Positions 1-5,312 of a DNA stretch of 5,334 nucleotides are shown piece after piece. Each line of letters begins with the position of its first letter. The first letter of the stretch is position 1. Position numbers and translations under genes: made by a program. The notes beneath the pieces are model-generated. The model ran no database searches and had not been told where the DNA came from. It saw nothing but the letters and a program-made list of their open reading frames with translations. Source of the stretch: Bacillota bacterium (GTDB lineage Bacteria > Bacillota > Bacilli > Bacillales_B > DSM-18226); the NCBI GenBank assembly GCA_030705665.1, contig JAUZQA010000309.1:1-5334 (forward strand), written 5' to 3'.

Positions 1-409
1 CACCGATTGTATTTTTAAGCTCATCAGCAAAAAATCCGGTCACAAAGGTTTCCTGCGGAAAAAGAAGCATTCCATGAAAAACACGGCCACCTAAAACATC
101 CTCCTGGATGGAAAGGGGCAAACTTTTATCCCTGAAGGATTGGCCAAAAAAGCTTCTCTTTCCATGTTCATCAACGAGACTCATTTGGTATCCAACCTCA
201 GAAATACTTGTTAAATACTCAGTCAGGCTGATGTGCGGATGCTTGTTAACAAAGGAAGCAATATCGAGCGCGACTTTTGTATTTTTGCTATCATTATAAG
301 GCTTTAGTTTTTGCTGGTAATAAGCATTAGAAACGATAAAGGCTAAGATAAAGCTTATGAACATCATTCCTATTGTCAAGACAACAAATTTTACGTATAG
401 TGTTTTCAT
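1..409 (-). CDS. hssS: Heme sensor histidine kinase HssS, N-terminal part (truncated by window edge)
   Basis: The first 136 residues of a membrane histidine kinase are visible; the rest (second membrane segment, HAMP, kinase core) lies beyond the left edge. The protein starts MKTLYVKFVV and has one transmembrane helix at about residues 7-29, then the start of an extracytoplasmic domain. From memory of Staphylococcus aureus HssS, several stretches correspond: NDSK just after the helix, GYQMSLVDEHGK followed by FFGQSFRD, and VTGFFADELKNTIG near the cut. HssS senses heme-induced stress at the membrane and phosphorylates HssR. The ATG overlaps the hssR stop by one base (TGATG), and a GGAGG lies at 420-424, 10 nt upstream, so translational coupling is likely. 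The family assignment rests on N-terminal resemblance and on the neighbours hssR and hrtBA; the catalytic residues cannot be checked here. Confidence 0.88.
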   Translation of the reverse strand, partial: MKTLYVKFVVLTIGMMFISFILAFIVSNAYYQQKLKPYNDSKNTKVALDIASFVNKHPHISLTEYLTSISEVGYQMSLVDEHGKRSFFGQSFRDKSLPLSIQEDVLGGRVFHGMLLFPQETFVTGFFADELKNTIG

Positions 410-1086
410 CAGCGTTGAGCCTCCAAAAAATAGCCAACACCGCGAACTGTTTTGATTTGGAAATCATCTGTAACGCTAGAAAACCGCTCCCTTAATCTTT
501 TGATATGAACATCGACTGTCCGCGCGTCCCCTTCATACTCCAGCCCCCAGATTTTTTCTATTAAATGCTCTCTGGAAAATACTTGCTTTGGATTGGAAAC
601 GAGATAACATAAAAGCTCAAATTCCTTTAATGGTAAAAGTAATGTTTGCTTCCCAATTTGGACTTCATAGCTTTTTTTGTTAATCGTTGTGCCGCCAATG
701 CGCAGCATGGATTCATCCTGCTGATGATCATATCGCCGCAACAAAGCTTTAATTCGGAAAATTAATTCCTTTGGTTCAAATGGCTTAATAAGATAATCAT
801 CCGTTCCTGCTTGAAATCCTCGCTCCTTGTCCTCAATTTCGCTTTTAGCTGTTAAAAGAATCACGGGAATATCATACTGTGACCGAATCGCTTTTGTTAG
901 TGCATAGCCATCCATAAACGGCATCATCACATCCACTACGGCTAAATGACAAGCATATTTTTTTAAAATTTCCAGCGCTTCCATGCCGTTTTTTGCCTGG
1001 AAGACCTGATAGCCTTGTTTAGATAATTGAATATCTACCAGCTTTAAGATATTGATATCGTCATCAACCATTAATATATTTGTCAT
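409..1086 (-). CDS. hssR: Heme response regulator HssR (OmpR/PhoB family)
   Basis: A 225-residue, full-length two-component response regulator. The receiver domain (about 1-118) has the acidic pocket D8/D9, phosphoacceptor D52 in VVDVMMP, T79, and K101 in the YLIKPF motif. The C-terminal winged-helix DNA-binding domain (about 125-225) carries the typical EFELLCYL, EKIWG, RTVDVHIKRLRERF and TVRGVGYFLE stretches. It resembles S. aureus HssR closely, notably DIPVILLTA, DKER-F--GTDDY, PFE-KELIFRI-A-LRRY, and EKIWG-EYEGD-RTVDVHIKRLR. Known role of the family: activated by HssS, it binds a direct repeat and switches on the hrt transporter. It starts 10 nt after hrtA with AGGAG (1094-1098) overlapping the hrtA stop and a 7-nt spacer, so it should be co-transcribed with the transporter it controls, giving positive feedback. 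The alternative label, a generic OmpR-type regulator, is less likely given the operator upstream of hrtB. Confidence 0.93.
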   Translation of the reverse strand: MTNILMVDDDINILKLVDIQLSKQGYQVFQAKNGMEALEILKKYACHLAVVDVMMPFMDGYALTKAIRSQYDIPVILLTAKSEIEDKERGFQAGTDDYLIKPFEPKELIFRIKALLRRYDHQQDESMLRIGGTTINKKSYEVQIGKQTLLLPLKEFELLCYLVSNPKQVFSREHLIEKIWGLEYEGDARTVDVHIKRLRERFSSVTDDFQIKTVRGVGYFLEAQR

Positions 1087-1096
1087 TAATATTCTC

Positions 1097-1780
1097 CTAT
1101 GCTTTTTGCAAAATCACTCCATCACTCATTTTAACGATTTGATCCGCAAATGTAAGCATTTCTTCATCATGTGTTACCATTAATGTAGCAATGTTTAACG
1201 TTTTCGTTAAATTTCTGATTAATGTCATCACATCTCTCGACCTTTTTGAATCCAAACTAGCCGTCGGTTCATCGGCAAAGAGAATTTTTGGTTGATGGAT
1301 GATAGCTCGGGCGATGGCAACCCGCTGCTTTTCCCCGCCGGAAAGAGAAGCAGGATAGGCCTGTTTCCGATGGTCCATTTCCACCAATTGAAGGATTTTA
1401 TCAATTTCTTTTTTTTGTTCACGTTTCTTTATTTTCGAATTAGACACATCCAGCATAAGCAGCAGCTGTTCTTCGACTGTTAGAAACGGTACCAGATGAG
1501 CAAATTGAAAGACGAAGCCAAATTCACTAGCGCGGATTTTTCGAACCTGTTCCGAATTCATTTCAGCCAAGTTTTTCCCTTCGAAGATGATCTCTCCATC
1601 TGACGTGGGCTGCAGTCCTGCCGCTATCGTAAGGAGTGTACTTTTACCTGATCCCGACGCACCCACTAACGCCGTGACCTCTCCTTCCTTTAAAGAAAGA
1701 TTCACTCCTTTGAGGATTTCTTCTGTCACTTCACCGTTTGTAAAGGTCTTTCTCACTTTATCCAATGTAAATATCGACAT
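1097..1780 (-). CDS. hrtA: Heme efflux ABC transporter ATP-binding subunit HrtA
   Basis: A 227-residue ABC ATPase that powers the HrtB permease from the cytoplasmic face. All nucleotide-binding motifs are intact: Walker A GASGSGKS (40-47), Q-loop Q92, signature LSGGEKQR (146-153), Walker B ILFADE ending in catalytic E171, D-loop SLD (175-177) and H-loop H204. Length and motifs fit the MacB/LolD-like class of small ATPases that pair with FtsX-type permeases; FQFAHLVPFL after the Q-loop resembles S. aureus HrtA (FQSSHLVPYL). The reading frame is open 25 codons further upstream, but that extension lies inside the hrtB coding sequence in another frame and has no homology to the family. The chosen ATG begins MSIFTL, is 1 nt after the hrtB stop, and has AAGGAGAGG just upstream. 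Heme efflux is inferred from the hssRS neighbours and the operator; biochemically the family protects against heme toxicity. Confidence 0.9.
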   Translation of the reverse strand: MSIFTLDKVRKTFTNGEVTEEILKGVNLSLKEGEVTALVGASGSGKSTLLTIAAGLQPTSDGEIIFEGKNLAEMNSEQVRKIRASEFGFVFQFAHLVPFLTVEEQLLLMLDVSNSKIKKREQKKEIDKILQLVEMDHRKQAYPASLSGGEKQRVAIARAIIHQPKILFADEPTASLDSKRSRDVMTLIRNLTKTLNIATLMVTHDEEMLTFADQIVKMSDGVILQKA

Positions 1781-1781
1781 A

Positions 1782-2816
1782 TTAAACCTCTCCTTGTTGA
1801 ATGGCTTGTAATGGCTGAACTTTTTTAATCTGAAAACCTGAAAGTGTTGCGCCAATAAATCCGATAATAAAGAAAACCAGTGACAATTGTGCGGTTGTTT
1901 CAGGTGTTAAAATAAACGGGATTCCTTTCGGGGCAATCCTGTTAAAAACTTGACTGATGGCAATGGACATACTAAGTGCCAGGACAGTGATCAACAACAT
2001 TTGCATCCACATCATTTTAAACAGTGTACTTGTTTTTACACCGATTGCTTTAAGAATGCCAAATAACCCAATTTTTTGGACATTCATCATGTAGAAAAAG
2101 ATTGCAAACAACATTCCACTAATGACCACTAAAAACCAAATAATCATATTCAGGGACAACTGTTCTGCTTTATAACTCGAAATGGTATTTAAGAATTGAT
2201 TTTTCGAAAAAGATTGCATCCCAGCAAATGTTGCAACTGTTTCCCCTTTAGGTATGAAAATCAGCTGCATTTCGTTGGTCCTGTAAATTTCTTTATAGTC
2301 CTCCATATTGATATAAGCTACTGGTGAATGGCTGTATTTACTGTGTTTGACAAAGCCTTTTACAACAAACGCGCCTTTGTATTGATCATTGGTTAAGCTA
2401 TCTCCAATTTTGATACCATCATCTTTCAAGGAACTGTCGAGGACGATCTCACCTTTTTTTACATCTTGAAACAGGTTTGATTTGGTCGCAGATACAAAAG
2501 CAACACTTCTCTGTTTACCATCAGCTCCATTCACAAAACCCATTTGAATGGAAAATGCGGCGGCATCTTTATGATTGAGTAAAATTTTATCTTGTGCGGC
2601 GGGATCGATCTTTGACAAATTAAAAGTTTGATTCGCGTCTTTGGTCATATAAAATTGTCCATCTGGCAGGTTTTTTATTAAGGCTGCATTATCTTGCGAA
2701 AGACCGTTTGCCAAACCGGATATGATGAACGTTAATAGACTAACGAGAAAGACGATGGATCCCAAAATCAAAAACCTGACTTTATTTTTCTTTATTTCTT
2801 TCCATGCAATATTCAT
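1782..2816 (-). CDS. hrtB: Heme efflux ABC transporter permease HrtB
   Basis: A 344-residue FtsX/MacB-type permease, first gene of the four-gene operon. It opens with MNIAWKEIKKNK, a short basic segment, then a transmembrane helix at about 15-35, an extracytoplasmic domain of roughly 185 residues, and three C-terminal helices at about 223-245, 268-290 and 310-328. The tail KKVQPLQAIQQGEV is typical of FtsX-like permeases. HrtB homologues, driven by HrtA, remove heme from the membrane. The start was set at the second in-frame ATG: the first (2829-2831) overlaps the Shine-Dalgarno GGGAGG (2824-2829), which is 7 nt from the chosen ATG. An HssR-type direct repeat lies 44 bp upstream of this start. 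In S. aureus the order is hrtA-hrtB with hssRS divergent; here the permease comes first and everything is collinear. A generic lipoprotein or peptide exporter is the alternative but fits the operator less well. Confidence 0.88.
   Translation of the reverse strand: MNIAWKEIKKNKVRFLILGSIVFLVSLLTFIISGLANGLSQDNAALIKNLPDGQFYMTKDANQTFNLSKIDPAAQDKILLNHKDAAAFSIQMGFVNGADGKQRSVAFVSATKSNLFQDVKKGEIVLDSSLKDDGIKIGDSLTNDQYKGAFVVKGFVKHSKYSHSPVAYINMEDYKEIYRTNEMQLIFIPKGETVATFAGMQSFSKNQFLNTISSYKAEQLSLNMIIWFLVVISGMLFAIFFYMMNVQKIGLFGILKAIGVKTSTLFKMMWMQMLLITVLALSMSIAISQVFNRIAPKGIPFILTPETTAQLSLVFFIIGFIGATLSGFQIKKVQPLQAIQQGEV
1787..1795 (-). promoter_or_regulatory. Ribosome binding site of hrtA, inside the end of hrtB
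   Basis: AAGGAGAGG on the minus strand lies within the last codons of hrtB (QQGEV), 6-9 nt before the hrtA ATG depending on the register used. It decides the hrtA start at MSIF and makes termination on hrtB and initiation on hrtA nearly adjacent (TAA-T-ATG), which favours translational coupling and a fixed permease/ATPase ratio. Confidence 0.85.
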
Positions 2817-2823
2817 CTCTATT

Positions 2824-2829
2824 CCTCCC
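2824..2829 (-). promoter_or_regulatory. Ribosome binding site of hrtB
   Basis: GGGAGG on the minus strand, 7 nt upstream of the ATG at 2816-2814. It overlaps an earlier in-frame ATG, which is why the shorter start (MNIAWKE) is preferred over the one beginning MGGIEMN. Confidence 0.85.
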
Positions 2830-2846
2830 ATCTCTTTTACATCCTT

Positions 2847-2852
2847 AGTGTA
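2847..2852 (-). promoter_or_regulatory. Candidate -10 box of the hrtBA-hssRS promoter
   Basis: TACACT on the minus strand matches TATAAT at four of six positions and lies 7 bp downstream of the HssR direct repeat. At a 17-bp spacing the -35 position falls inside the repeat (ATCTTC) and bears almost no resemblance to TTGACA. A weak -35 covered by an activator site is what one expects of an OmpR-family activated promoter. Transcription would start near 2840, giving a leader of about 25 nt. Exact placement is a guess from consensus. Confidence 0.45.
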
Positions 2853-2859
2853 TGATCTG

Positions 2860-2879
2860 TATATGAACGGAAGATGAAC
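2860..2879 (-). promoter_or_regulatory. HssR operator: 9-2-9 direct repeat upstream of hrtB
   Basis: On the minus strand the two half-sites are GTTCATCTT (2879-2871) and GTTCATATA (2868-2860), separated by CC. They share the first six bases plus position 8. From memory, the HssR-binding sequence of hrtAB promoters in S. aureus and Bacillus anthracis is a direct repeat of GTTCATATT separated by 2 bp; each half here differs from it at one position. The repeat covers the -35 region of hrtB, the right place for an OmpR-type activator binding head to tail. It lies in the 174-bp divergent intergenic region, about 111 bp from the start codon of the DUF3231 gene. Confidence 0.85.
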
Positions 2880-2923
2880 AGGAAATTACATTGGGATATT
2901 GTAAAAAGTTCCTCTGATTTAGC

Positions 2924-2952
2924 TGTATACTTCATTACCCGTGCCATAAAAT
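2924..2952 (+). promoter_or_regulatory. Weak candidate promoter of the DUF3231 gene
   Basis: TGTATA (2924-2929), 17 bp, then TAAAAT (2947-2952, five of six matches to TATAAT), about 38 bp before the TTG start. The -35 element matches only three of six positions, so this is the best vegetative-type candidate in the gap rather than a firm call. It is about 45 bp from the HssR repeat on the far side. Confidence 0.3.
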
Positions 2953-2977
2953 AATCTAAGATTAAAAAAGGAAATTT

Positions 2978-2983
2978 GGAGGT
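2978..2983 (+). promoter_or_regulatory. Ribosome binding site that fixes a TTG start for the DUF3231 gene
   Basis: GGAGGT, 7 nt upstream of the TTG at 2991. An earlier in-frame TTG (2976-2978) overlaps this Shine-Dalgarno and has none of its own, so the downstream TTG is the likely initiation codon. Confidence 0.8.
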
Positions 2984-2990
2984 ATTTCAT

Positions 2991-4007
2991 TTGGGCATAT
3001 TTAAGAAAACCAACACTTTAACCGCTTCCGAAGTATCCGCTCTTTGGCTTCAGTACATGGGCGATAGTATGGCAATATGCGTTTACAAATATTTTCTGAA
3101 CATAGTTGAAGACAAGGGGATAAAGCCCATTTTAGAAGACTCGTTACAGTTATCAGAGAGCCATTTAACAAAAATCACAGAATTCTTAAAAAGCGCTGAT
3201 TTCCAAATCCCAATAGGATTTACTGAGAATGACGTGAATATGAAGGCTCCTCGTCTTTTTTCTGATCAATTCTTACTTTTTTATTCCTATATTATGACCA
3301 TACATGGGTTAACCGCATATAGCTTAGCGATTACAAATACGGAACGAAAAGACATTCAAGATTATTTTTTTGAGTGTTTGGCATCATCTAAAGAGTTATT
3401 CCAAAATATTGTAGAATTGGCGAAAAAACAGCCTAAATATGCAAGTGTCCCCTCCATTCCTTCACCACATGGGACAAAGTTTGTGGAATCACCAGGATTC
3501 ATTTCAAATTTAATTGGTGACAAAAGACCACTCAATAGCTCAGAAATCAGCACACTTTTCTTTAATTCAAAGAAAACAGGTTTTGTCAAGGCGTTGAGTT
3601 TGGCTTTTAGTCAAGTTGCGGATCTGGAAGAGGTTCGTAATTTTATGTTAAAAAACGTTAAATTAGCAGGGAAAGATGCTGAAAGCTTTGACGCTATTTT
3701 ACAAGAGGATCATTTGCCAATACCTGAAAAATGGGATAATGAGATCACTGAATCTACTATAAGTCCATTTTCCGACAAATTAATCATGTTTCACGCAGGA
3801 TTTTTAGTCAATGCGGCTCTATCTTATTATGGTGCAGCATTAGGTTCCAGCTTCCGATCAGATATCATTGTAAATTATTCCGGAGTATTTACCCACGCTA
3901 TGCAAGCTGGTGCATTGTCTTACAATCTTATGGTTAAGCAGGGGTGGCTAGAAAAACAGCCAGAAGCTATCGATAGAAAATCTCTGGCACAAGGTTCAGA
4001 ACATTGA
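2991..4007 (+). CDS. DUF3231 family protein with two tandem domains
   Basis: A 338-residue protein of the DUF3231 family, function unknown. Known members have the same layout: two related, mostly helical domains. Domain 1 spans about 10-150 (LTASEVSALWLQYMGDSMAICVYKYF, then FPIP-like FQIPIGFTENDVN, PRLFSDQFLLFYSYIM, ECLASSKELF). Domain 2 spans about 181-320 and repeats the pattern (LNSSEISTLFFNS, HLPIPEKWDNEITES, SPFSDKLIMFHAGFL, MVKQGWLEKQP). The linker has the family's GDKRPLN motif. There is no signal peptide or convincing membrane helix, so it is probably cytoplasmic or spore-associated. Several hydrophobic helices carry His (H58, H105, and further ones in domain 2), but no clear ExxH ferritin motif is seen, so metal binding is not claimed. 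Start is TTG, chosen from GGAGGT 7 nt upstream. The gene is divergent from hrtB and single, with its own terminator. Confidence 0.9.
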   Translation: MGIFKKTNTLTASEVSALWLQYMGDSMAICVYKYFLNIVEDKGIKPILEDSLQLSESHLTKITEFLKSADFQIPIGFTENDVNMKAPRLFSDQFLLFYSYIMTIHGLTAYSLAITNTERKDIQDYFFECLASSKELFQNIVELAKKQPKYASVPSIPSPHGTKFVESPGFISNLIGDKRPLNSSEISTLFFNSKKTGFVKALSLAFSQVADLEEVRNFMLKNVKLAGKDAESFDAILQEDHLPIPEKWDNEITESTISPFSDKLIMFHAGFLVNAALSYYGAALGSSFRSDIIVNYSGVFTHAMQAGALSYNLMVKQGWLEKQPEAIDRKSLAQGSEH

Positions 4008-4025
4008 AACGGCAAATAATTGGGA

Positions 4026-4053
4026 GTTGTACCGCAGTACAACGCTTTTTTTT
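4026..4053 (+). terminator. Rho-independent terminator of the DUF3231 gene
   Basis: A 7-bp perfect stem GTTGTAC / GTACAAC around the loop CGCA, followed by GC and eight T, beginning 19 nt after the stop codon. The short stem with a long T tract is a plausible intrinsic terminator; it separates this gene from the pentapeptide-repeat gene downstream. Confidence 0.8.
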
Positions 4054-4162
4054 GTTCGTTAGCTATATTTTTGTTGACAAAGTGAACTATGCTAATTCAA
4101 TCTAGACTATAGATGAAATAATAAATACAAAAATTGATGAGCTTTTTGAAAAGAGGAATTTT

Positions 4163-4798
4163 ATGAAAATCGACTTACCTAAAGTTACAGCTGATTTACC
4201 TCCAAGGAACTTCAATGATCTCGTTTATGAAGAAGATCCGACGCTGGAAATGTGCAGCATTACCCACTCCATTTTTGAAAATGAAGTTTTACATAGAGTG
4301 CGATTATCGAATGTTGTTGTTAAGAATTGCAGATTTAATCATACGGATTTTGGGAGAACCGATTTTACGGATGTATGTTTTGAAAACTGTGATTTTTCAA
4401 ATGTCAATTTGAGTAAATCTTCTATTCACAGAGTCGAATTTAAAAACTGTAAATTAGTCGGTGCCAATTTGACTGAATCCAGCTTTGGAAATGTTCGATT
4501 TGAAAATTCTTTACTTAACTTGGCAGCATTTGGAAATTCAAAATTTGAAAAAGTGATATTTCAAGATGTTTCATTAAAAAGCACTGATTTTTATGACTGT
4601 AAACTCAAAAAAGTTGAATTTCAATTATGTAACCTTGATGGGGCAAATTTTGAACATACATCTTTAAAAGGAATCGATATTAGTTCATCTAATTTTGATA
4701 AACTTACCGTTTCGATCGATGATCTAAATGGCTGCAAGGTATCGACCAATCAGGCAGTTCAGTTTGCTACTCTTATGGGATTGGTCGTAAAAAATTAG
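4163..4798 (+). CDS. Pentapeptide-repeat protein, Qnr/MfpA-like architecture
   Basis: A 211-residue protein in which nearly everything after an N-terminal lead of about 25 residues is pentapeptide repeats. A hydrophobic residue (mostly F, L, I or V) occurs every fifth position from L28 to about V183 without a break, giving some 31-32 repeats such as CRFNH, TDFGR, TDFTD, CDFSN, ANLTE, TDFYD and ANFEH. This predicts a right-handed quadrilateral beta helix of about eight coils without the loops found in enterobacterial Qnr. The C-terminal segment DLNGCKVSTNQAVQFATLMGLVVKN resembles the ending of Qnr-type proteins (GVKL--YQA---LG), where a helix dimerises the protein. Qnr and MfpA mimic DNA and act on gyrase; that function here is inference. 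The ATG follows GAGG (4153-4156) by 6 nt. A TTGACA at 4074-4079 lacks a good -10, so the promoter is unresolved. No signal peptide. Confidence 0.88.
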   Translation: MKIDLPKVTADLPPRNFNDLVYEEDPTLEMCSITHSIFENEVLHRVRLSNVVVKNCRFNHTDFGRTDFTDVCFENCDFSNVNLSKSSIHRVEFKNCKLVGANLTESSFGNVRFENSLLNLAAFGNSKFEKVIFQDVSLKSTDFYDCKLKKVEFQLCNLDGANFEHTSLKGIDISSSNFDKLTVSIDDLNGCKVSTNQAVQFATLMGLVVKN

Positions 4799-4802
4799 TA
4801 TA

Positions 4803-4840
4803 AAAAAAAGACAACCTATCGCATTAGGTTGTCTTTTTTT
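4803..4840. terminator. Bidirectional terminator behind the pentapeptide-repeat gene
   Basis: A 16-bp perfect stem: a run of A, then GACAACCTA, a 6-nt loop (TCGCAT), TAGGTTGTC and seven T. It begins 4 nt after the stop codon, ends plus-strand transcription of the pentapeptide gene, and would also work on the minus strand because the A run becomes a U tract. Stem and flanking tracts are identical to the terminator at 5158-5194; only the loop differs. Confidence 0.9.
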
Positions 4841-4851
4841 CTGGTTATTGA

Positions 4852-4920
4852 GAAATGGACATCATCGGACAAAAGAAGGCAAAATTTAAGTTAGTCGTCT
4901 ATCAAGCGGTCACAGACGAA
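4852..4920. repeat. Decayed first unit of the 52-bp repeat array
   Basis: The stretch GAAATG-GACA-TCAT-C-GGACAAAA (4852-4874) aligns with a unit junction (GAAATG-TCCT-TCAT ... GGACAAAA) from which about 11 bp, including the hairpin loop and most of one arm, are gone. The distance from this GGACAAAA (4867) to that of the first clear unit (4921) is 54 bp, close to the 52-bp period, but the body in between no longer resembles the consensus. It reads as an older, degraded unit rather than independent sequence. Confidence 0.5.
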
Positions 4921-5128
4921 GGACAAAACCATGTTAGGAAATACGAGAAATGTCCTTCATGCGTTCGATGACGGACAAAACCATGTTGGGAAATACGGGG
5001 AATGTCCTTCATGAGTTCGATGACGGACAATACCATGCTGGGAAATACGGGAAATGTCCTTCATGAGTTCGATGACGGACAATACCATGCTGGGAAATAC
5101 GGGAAATGTCCTTCATGAGCACGATGAT
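4921..5128. repeat. Tandem array of four 52-bp units with junction hairpins
   Basis: Units start at 4921, 4973, 5025 and 5077, each with GGACAA-ACCATG, then GGAAATACG, AATGTCCTTCATG and a CGATGA end. The period is exactly 52 bp. Units 3 and 4 are identical except for three bases near the end, unit 2 differs from unit 3 by three, and unit 1 is the most diverged, so duplication seems most recent on the right. At every junction (4951-4977, 5003-5029, 5055-5081) the sequence folds: TGTCC pairs with GGACA, one mismatch, TCAT pairs with ATGA, with a 7-nt loop. Because 52 is not a multiple of 3 and stop codons recur, no long reading frame runs through it. The region 4841-5157 holds no gene; it lies between two terminators, next to the 5S gene. 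I do not recognise the repeat family. Confidence 0.93.
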
Positions 5129-5157
5129 CTTCATACAAATAGTTTCTCGACGCTCTA

Positions 5158-5194
5158 AAAAAAAGACAACCTACACATTAGGTTGTCTTTTTTT
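5158..5194. terminator. Bidirectional terminator of the rRNA operon
   Basis: A 16-bp stem with GACAACCTA / TAGGTTGTC, a 5-nt loop (CACAT) and flanking A and T runs. On the minus strand it directly follows the 3' end of the 5S rRNA and ends in a run of U, so it should terminate the rRNA operon transcript. It also acts in principle on the plus strand. It is a near copy of the hairpin at 4803-4840. Confidence 0.92.

Positions 5195-5312
<118 letters not shown>

Noticed and set aside
108..299. Small plus-strand open frame of 63 codons
   Set aside because: It lies antisense inside the hssS coding sequence, whose frame continues to the window edge with clear family similarity; no ribosome binding site or recognisable product.
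1781..1855. Longer hrtA start giving 25 extra N-terminal residues (MAQHFQ...)
   Set aside because: The extension overlaps the hrtB coding sequence, is not family-like, and a strong ribosome binding site fits the ATG at 1780.
2925..2953. Forespore (SigG-like) promoter, GTATA and CATAAAATA before the DUF3231 gene
   Set aside because: The spacing is 15 bp instead of the usual 17-18 and the -10 match is incomplete, so sporulation control cannot be claimed.
2976..2990. Earlier TTG start for the DUF3231 protein (five extra residues)
   Set aside because: That TTG overlaps the GGAGGT ribosome binding site that serves the TTG at 2991.
4074..4114. Vegetative promoter of the pentapeptide gene from a perfect TTGACA
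   Set aside because: At 16-18 bp spacing there is only TTCAAT/TCAATC-like sequence; better -10-like strings (TATGCT at 4088, TAGACT at 4103, TATAGA at 4108) are at the wrong distance. The -35 may be real, but no complete promoter can be supported.
4215..4412. Open frame of 65 codons within the pentapeptide gene
   Set aside because: It is a frame shadow of the repeat-rich gene; the main frame has an unbroken five-residue register and a good ribosome binding site.
4921..5128. CRISPR array
   Set aside because: The units are similar along their full 52 bp, with no variable spacers between short repeats and no cas genes nearby.
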